From Opitutia bacterium UBA4654 (GTDB taxonomy: Bacteria; Verrucomicrobiota; Verrucomicrobiia; Opitutales; Intestinicryptomonadaceae), in NCBI GenBank assembly GCA_002405555.1, contig DHMA01000130.1, forward strand, positions 1 through 10,369: a stretch of 10,369 nucleotides of DNA. Reading direction: 5' to 3'. Under the pieces are notes generated by a model. The model searched no databases and was not told where the DNA came from. It was given only the letters and a program-made list of their open reading frames with translations. This document shows, one piece after another, positions 6,197-10,369 of this stretch (the first letter of the stretch is position 1; each line of letters starts with the position of its first letter). A program made the translations under genes and the position numbers.

Positions 6197-7507
6197 TTAC
6201 GCAAGCTCGTATTTTCCGGGGACGGGAACGGAAACTTGGCGTTTTTCGAACTTCCATTCCTTCGGGGCGAGGCTTTCTTTCGACTTCGCCTCCATCCAGC
6301 CGTACTTGAACTTCTTGCCCGAGAACGCGCTCATTCGGCCCGCGATTGCAATCAGGTTCGAGCCAAGCAGGGTGTCGAGCGTGTTTACGCGGCGGCCGTT
6401 GCGGATTGCGTCGAGCAGGAACTTGTGTTCGGCGACGTAGGGGTTGAGGATTTCCTGCGTGTTGGCGTAGATTGTCTTGCCCTTGCGGTCGATGAATCTG
6501 CACCTGCCGCCCGATGTAACCAAAGTGGCTTTCGAGCCTACGACGCGTTCGCCGACTTCGCCCGAAGTCTTGCGCTCCTGACTGCACGAGCTCATGAGCC
6601 TTACGCCTTCGCCGAAGTCGTAGTCTACCACGCAGTGCGTGAACCTGTCGCCGTACTGGGGCGAGGGAAGGTCGGCGTCGGCGCTTCTGCCGCCCCACGC
6701 GCGGAGTTCCACGGGGAAGCGGTTGTCGCCCAACGCCCACATGATGACGTCGAGATTGTGGACGTGCTGTTCGACGATTTGGTCGCCCGAAGTCCAGATA
6801 AACGCGCCCCACTTGCGGATTTGGTATTCGGTGGAGTCGAAGCCGAGGTCTTCCCAGCCCGTGTAGCCGCCGACGTAGTACGCGCCGTTCCAGTAGCACT
6901 GCGCTGCGAGGATTTCGCCGATTTCGCCGTCGTGAATGCGCTTCATGACGTCCTGATACGCGGCGGAGTGGCGGCGCTGGTTGCCCGTTACAATGCACAT
7001 GCCCTTTTCCTTCGCCTTCTTGGAAAGCTCCCTGATTTCGCGCGCCTGCGTGATGTCTACGCATGCGGGCTTTTCGAGGAACGCGTGCTTGCCCGCTTCG
7101 ACGATTTGCGCGAAGTGCGGCGTGCGGAACACGGGCGGAGTGGCTTCAATAACCAAGTCTACGTCCTCTTTGAGGAGCTGTTCGCAGCAGTCCCAGCCCG
7201 TGAAAGTTTTTACGGTAGAGGGATTGAAGATTTCGTCGGACTGCGCCTTGAATTTCTTGTCGCAGAAATCCTTGATTTTCTTCTTGGCGTTGGGGAGCTT
7301 GTCGGCAAACAGGTCCGCCATTGCGACGACCTTAATGTTTTGGTCGGCCTCAATCATGTTGCATGTCGCGCCCGTACCGCGGCCGCCGCAGCCGATAAGC
7401 CCAACCTTGATGCGGTCGCTGCCCTTGATTTGCGCGTAGCTGAAACGCGGCAGAGCCGCCGCCGCGCCGAGAATTGCCGATGTTTTTACAAAATCGCGTC
7501 TTTCCAT
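6197..7507 (-). CDS. Tat-exported Gfo/Idh/MocA-family oxidoreductase (downstream copy)
   Basis: The 436-residue protein begins with a twin-arginine signal: ERRDFVK (2-8), a hydrophobic stretch and a likely cut after SYA (23-25). It should therefore fold in the cytoplasm with its cofactor and be exported. The dinucleotide-binding loop is VGLIGCGGRGTGA (35-47), and the family's EKP motif with its catalytic-type Lys is at 145-147. EQHVHNLD (246-253) lies in the C-terminal alpha/beta domain. The family reduces or oxidises sugars and inositols with NAD(P); some members (GH109) use NAD to cleave sugar bonds, so a glycosidase role is also possible. The substrate is unknown. AGGAG sits 12 nt before the ATG. 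It follows its paralogue after a 30-nt gap, so they form one unit. Confidence 0.9.
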   Translation of the reverse strand: MERRDFVKTSAILGAAAALPRFSYAQIKGSDRIKVGLIGCGGRGTGATCNMIEADQNIKVVAMADLFADKLPNAKKKIKDFCDKKFKAQSDEIFNPSTVKTFTGWDCCEQLLKEDVDLVIEATPPVFRTPHFAQIVEAGKHAFLEKPACVDITQAREIRELSKKAKEKGMCIVTGNQRRHSAAYQDVMKRIHDGEIGEILAAQCYWNGAYYVGGYTGWEDLGFDSTEYQIRKWGAFIWTSGDQIVEQHVHNLDVIMWALGDNRFPVELRAWGGRSADADLPSPQYGDRFTHCVVDYDFGEGVRLMSSCSQERKTSGEVGERVVGSKATLVTSGGRCRFIDRKGKTIYANTQEILNPYVAEHKFLLDAIRNGRRVNTLDTLLGSNLIAIAGRMSAFSGKKFKYGWMEAKSKESLAPKEWKFEKRQVSVPVPGKYELA

Positions 7508-7519
7508 AGTTATTAATTT

Positions 7520-7524
7520 CTCCT
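7520..7524 (-). promoter_or_regulatory. Shine-Dalgarno AGGAG of the downstream oxidoreductase
   Basis: AGGAG on the minus strand is 12 nt from the ATG at 7507, slightly wide. It lies in the 30-nt gap between the two oxidoreductase genes and supports independent initiation of the second gene. Confidence 0.7.
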
Positions 7525-7537
7525 GATTTTAAATTTA

Positions 7538-8857
7538 TTAAACGAGTTTGTATTTTCCGGGGACGGGAACGCCGTTCCATGGCATGCGTTTGCCGAGTTC
7601 GATTTTTTCGGGGCAGAAGCTTTCCTGCGACTTCGCCAAAACCCAGTCGAACTTGAACTTCTTGCCGGAGTACGCGCTCATGCGGCCCGCGATTGCAAGC
7701 AAAGTCGAGTTTACAAGCTGGTTGATTTTGTTGACGTGTCTGCCCTCGCGGATTGCGTCGAGCAGGAATCTGTGCTCTTCCGACATGCACTCCCTCGCCT
7801 TGTCCTTGTCGCAAACCCAAAGCTTGTTGCCCTTGCGGTCGGAAATGTAGATTTGGCCGTAGAGGTTCGAGTACATAATGCCCTTTGTGCCGACGAGTCT
7901 TTCGCCGATTTCGCCCGATGCTTTCGGGTCCTGCTGGCAGTAGCTTTGGAGGCGGAGACCGTCGCCCATGTCGAAGTCTACCTCGAAGTTGCTGAAACGG
8001 TCGCCGTATGTCGGCGTGGGGAGGTCGGTGCTTCTGTTGCCCCAGCCGCGGACTTCAACGGGCTTGCGGTTGTCGCCCAACGCCCACATGATGACGTCGA
8101 TGTTGTGGACGTGCTGTTCCACGATGTTGTCGCCCGAAGTCCAGATAAACGAGAACCAGTTGCGGATTTGGTACTCCATGGTGTCCCACGCAAGCTCCTC
8201 GTTTCTGTGGAAGCCGGGGCCGCCGACGTAGACGGGCGAATTCCAGTAGCACTGGGCGTTGACAATTTCGCCGATTTCGCCGTCCTGAACGCGCTTTACC
8301 ATTTCCTGATAGCCCGAATAATAGCGGCGTTGCGTGCCGCAGACTACGCACAGACCCTTTTCGTCGGCCTTTTTGGAAAGTTCGAGCATTTTGCGGGCCT
8401 GAACCGCGTCGACGCACGGCGGCTTTTCGAGGAACGCGTGTTTGCCCGCCGCCACGATTTTTTCGAAGTGCGGGGTGCGGAACACGGGCGGGCATGCGTC
8501 GATTACGACGTCGATGTCCGTAGCCAAAATGTCGTCTACGCAATTCAGACCGACGAAGCGTTTTACCTTCGACATGTCGAGAATGCCCTTCGCGCTGTCG
8601 CCGAGCGTTGCGATGTGCTTTTGCACGCGGTCGAGAGCCTGCTGGGGCTTGTCGGCAAAGAGGTCGGCAACCGCCACGATTTCGATGTTCTGGTCGGCGG
8701 AAATCATGTTGCAGAGCGCGCCTCTGCCGCGGCCGCCGCAGCCGATAAGCCCGACTTTAATGCGGTCGTTTCCCTTTGCCCTTGCGAGACTATAACGCGG
8801 CAACGCCGCCGCCATGCCCAACACAGCCGTCGATTTCACAAAATCGCGTCTTTCCAT
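7538..8857 (-). CDS. Tat-exported Gfo/Idh/MocA-family oxidoreductase (upstream copy)
   Basis: The 439-residue protein is a clear paralogue of its downstream neighbour along its whole length. It has the same twin-arginine start (ERRDFVK, 2-8), dinucleotide loop VGLIGCGGRGRGA (35-47), EKP (144-146), EQHVHNID (247-254) and the same PVPGKY ending. The signal peptide seems to end around residues 24-27 (LARA). A family role in oxidising or rearranging sugar derivatives with NAD(P) outside the cytoplasm is likely, but the substrate is not known. The open frame continues upstream to 9523, but the Tat start at 8857 with an AAGGA site 8 nt away is decisive; the extra part is antisense to mgtE. A putative -10 box lies 33 nt upstream, and this is the first gene of the pair. 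Confidence 0.92.
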   Translation of the reverse strand: MERRDFVKSTAVLGMAAALPRYSLARAKGNDRIKVGLIGCGGRGRGALCNMISADQNIEIVAVADLFADKPQQALDRVQKHIATLGDSAKGILDMSKVKRFVGLNCVDDILATDIDVVIDACPPVFRTPHFEKIVAAGKHAFLEKPPCVDAVQARKMLELSKKADEKGLCVVCGTQRRYYSGYQEMVKRVQDGEIGEIVNAQCYWNSPVYVGGPGFHRNEELAWDTMEYQIRNWFSFIWTSGDNIVEQHVHNIDVIMWALGDNRKPVEVRGWGNRSTDLPTPTYGDRFSNFEVDFDMGDGLRLQSYCQQDPKASGEIGERLVGTKGIMYSNLYGQIYISDRKGNKLWVCDKDKARECMSEEHRFLLDAIREGRHVNKINQLVNSTLLAIAGRMSAYSGKKFKFDWVLAKSQESFCPEKIELGKRMPWNGVPVPGKYKLV

Positions 8858-8865
8858 AATAATAA

Positions 8866-8870
8866 TCCTT
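8866..8870 (-). promoter_or_regulatory. Shine-Dalgarno AAGGA that fixes the start of the upstream oxidoreductase
   Basis: AAGGA on the minus strand is 8 nt from the ATG at 8857, an ideal distance. It selects this start over the in-frame upstream Met codons of a frame reaching 9523. Confidence 0.8.
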
Positions 8871-8890
8871 TGTCGATAGTTGTTTAGTTG

Positions 8891-8896
8891 ATTATA
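8891..8896 (-). promoter_or_regulatory. Possible -10 box for the oxidoreductase pair
   Basis: TATAAT on the minus strand, preceded by TTTT, ends 33 nt before the ATG and would give a short leader. No good -35 hexamer is found 16-18 nt upstream (that area is GGGGAG-like), so activator dependence or another promoter type is possible. Confidence 0.35.
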
Positions 8897-8938
8897 AAAA
8901 TTTGAACGCAAGTCTCCCCCGCGAACAAAAAATGCTTC

Positions 8939-8954
8939 GGACGTAATTCCGTCC
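8939..8954. repeat. Inverted repeat upstream of the oxidoreductase pair
   Basis: GGACG (8939-8943) and CGTCC (8950-8954) flank a 6-nt spacer TAATTC. It lies about 45 nt upstream of the putative -10 box and could be a regulator binding site. No T-run follows, so it is not a terminator. It may also be chance. Confidence 0.25.
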
Positions 8955-8995
8955 CTTTGAATTGACACTAAATACCGCGCGGAGATTCCGTCAAC

Positions 8996-9027
8996 AAAAA
9001 AAAGCCGCAATCCGAACGGACGCGGCT
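8996..9027 (-). terminator. Rho-independent terminator of mgtE
   Basis: The stem AGCCGC (9003-9008) with GCGGCT (9022-9027) encloses a smaller TCC/GGA stem. On the minus strand it is followed by an 8-T run (A-run 8996-9003 on plus). It starts 6 nt after the mgtE stop and separates mgtE from the oxidoreductase unit. Confidence 0.82.
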
Positions 9028-9033
9028 GGAATT

Positions 9034-10369
9034 TCACGAAAGGAAAATCGAGGCAAGCCCCAAAAAGATGAAAAACCCGCCCGAATCCGTAAAGCCCGTC
9101 GTGAAAATGGACGAACCGGAGGCGGGGTCGAACCCGAAGCGTTTGAGCGTAAACGGAATGAAGCTTCCCATGAAGCCGCCGAGCGACATGTTTATCACCA
9201 TCGCAACCCACACAATCAGCGCGAGGTCGAAGCGGAATGTCGTGATTACCGCAAGAAGCGCGCCCAGCAGCCCTATGCAAATTCCGTTCAAAAAGCCCTT
9301 GCACGTCTCGCGCACGCAGACCCTGCGCATATCGAAAATCCCCGCCTCGCCGAGCGCGATTGACCTCACCGTGACCGCGAGCGTCTGCGCGCCCGTGTTT
9401 CCGCCGATGCCCGCGATAATCGGCATGAACACCGCAAGAATCGGGAGAGCCGCAATGTTTGTGTCGAACATTCCGACGACGCCGGAGGCTATGAACGCCG
9501 TCATGAGGTTTACCAAGAGCCACGGCGAACGCTGTTTTATGCTCGTCGAAATGGGGTCGAAAAGACCCTCGTCCGCGCCCGCGCCCGCGAGTTTCTGCAA
9601 GTCTTCCGTGCCCTCCTCGCGCATGATGTCGATAACGTCGTCGTGCGTGATTATCCCCAAAAGCTCGCCGTTTTCGCCGACCACGGGCAGCGTGTGGTAG
9701 TCGGTATCCGCCATGATGTGGGCTACGATTTCCTTGTCCATCGTGGGCGAAAGCAGCCCGATGAGGTTGGTCGCCATGATGTCGCGGACTTTCGCGCCCT
9801 TCGGGGCGAGCATGAGCGCGCGCATGGAAACAACCCCTTCGAGAACGTCGCCCGAATCTACGACATACAGATAGTAGATGTTCTCGTACTCGTCGCGCAT
9901 GCGGCGGACTTCGCCGATTGCCTCGTCAACCGTCAGCTGGTCGTCGAGAGTGGCGACGTGCGGGTTCATTATCGCGCCCGCAGTGTCGGCGGGGTATTCG
10001 AGAAGCTCGCGGACGTTTTCGGCGGTTTCGGGCTGCGAACGCTGCATGCCTTCGAGAAGCCTGTCCCTGTCCTCCTGCTCCAGCTCGCGGACGATGTCGG
10101 CGGCGTCGTCGGGCTCCATCTCGTTGAGGACGGAAACCGCGCGGTGCTCGCGCATTTCGGAGACAAGCTCCGCGGACATGTCGGGGTCCATTTCGGAGAC
10201 GACCTCCGAGACCTTTTCGGGATTGAGCTTGCGGAGAACCTGCCGCTGGGTGTCTACGTCGAGACGTTCGAGGAAGACCGAAAGCGTGTGGGGGGTGGTT
10301 TCGAGGAGCGTAGCGGTGTCGAGCTTGTCAAGCTCATCGGCTTCGGACATTACGACGAGGTCGTAAAGG
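9034..10369 (-). CDS. mgtE: Magnesium transporter MgtE (5' end uncertain, may extend past window)
   Basis: MgtE is a homodimeric Mg2+ channel/transporter in the inner membrane, gated by cytoplasmic Mg2+. From the Met at 10350 the protein has 438 residues. It shows an N-terminal helical domain of acidic repeats (about 20-118), the linker EYPADTAGAIMNP (118-130), two CBS domains (about 130-185 and 190-245), and a membrane part from about 275 to the end. The latter has the signature GIGGNTGAQTLAVTVRSIALGE (314-335) and a TDSGG near the C-terminus (421-425), where Asp422 matches the pore Asp of the family. The frame stays open from 10350 to the window edge (LYDLVV precedes the Met), and no Shine-Dalgarno is seen, so the true start may lie outside. 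It ends at a strong terminator. Confidence 0.94.
   Translation of the reverse strand, partial: LYDLVVMSEADELDKLDTATLLETTPHTLSVFLERLDVDTQRQVLRKLNPEKVSEVVSEMDPDMSAELVSEMREHRAVSVLNEMEPDDAADIVRELEQEDRDRLLEGMQRSQPETAENVRELLEYPADTAGAIMNPHVATLDDQLTVDEAIGEVRRMRDEYENIYYLYVVDSGDVLEGVVSMRALMLAPKGAKVRDIMATNLIGLLSPTMDKEIVAHIMADTDYHTLPVVGENGELLGIITHDDVIDIMREEGTEDLQKLAGAGADEGLFDPISTSIKQRSPWLLVNLMTAFIASGVVGMFDTNIAALPILAVFMPIIAGIGGNTGAQTLAVTVRSIALGEAGIFDMRRVCVRETCKGFLNGICIGLLGALLAVITTFRFDLALIVWVAMVINMSLGGFMGSFIPFTLKRFGFDPASGSSIFTTGFTDSGGFFIFLGLASIFLS

Noticed and set aside
5999..7516. A 505-codon open frame on the plus strand across the downstream oxidoreductase
   Set aside because: It runs antisense to a clear Gfo/Idh/MocA gene, has no recognisable motif, and arises from the GC-rich codon use that keeps antisense frames open.
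8858..9523. N-terminal extension of the upstream oxidoreductase by 222 codons
   Set aside because: It would bury the Tat signal inside the protein, passes through the mgtE terminator and is antisense-frame to mgtE. The Shine-Dalgarno at 8866-8870 supports the shorter start.

Overview
This window of about 10.4 kb is a GC-rich bacterial chromosome segment, mostly housekeeping genes, tightly packed into short transcription units on both strands. A Gram-negative host is suggested by a lipobox lipoprotein, a type IV pilin-like protein, menaquinone/ubiquinone methylation and Tat-exported oxidoreductases. The paired Tat-type Gfo/Idh/MocA proteins and weak Shine-Dalgarno use make a member of the PVC group, probably Verrucomicrobiota (Opitutia-like), my best guess. 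That is an inference from gene style, not proof. No phage, insertion sequence, CRISPR array, tRNA or rRNA is visible.

Layout. (1) 1-2328, plus strand: the 3' part of a ClpX-like AAA+ unfoldase, a UbiE/MenG quinone methyltransferase and an RluA-family pseudouridine synthase, joined by 8-nt and 1-nt overlaps. (2) 2378-2722, minus strand: a short type IV pilin-like protein with its own terminator at 2323-2356. (3) 2848-3905, plus strand: ndk and rsmG with a 1-nt overlap, closed by a strong bidirectional hairpin at 3938-3971. (4) 3972-4170: about 200 nt without a convincing gene but with three successive inverted repeats. (5) 4171-6104, plus strand: a class I SAM methyltransferase of unknown substrate, a small lipoprotein and folD, ended by a symmetric terminator at 6155-6181. 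(6) 6197-8857, minus strand: two tandem paralogous Tat-exported Gfo/Idh/MocA oxidoreductases with clear Shine-Dalgarno sites. (7) 9034 to the window edge, minus strand: an MgtE magnesium transporter/channel with its own terminator at 8996-9027.

How the genes work together. The first plus-strand groups cover protein quality control, respiratory quinone synthesis, RNA modification (pseudouridine, m7G), nucleotide balance (Ndk) and one-carbon metabolism (FolD). The oxidoreductase pair is the most accessory-looking part and probably acts on sugars or sugar derivatives in the periplasm.

I found no clear new multi-gene system. The points most worth a second look are the apparent duplication of the C-terminal lid region in the ClpX-like protein, the tandem oxidoreductases with a 35-nt perfectly shared stretch, and the structured gene-free segment before the unknown methyltransferase.
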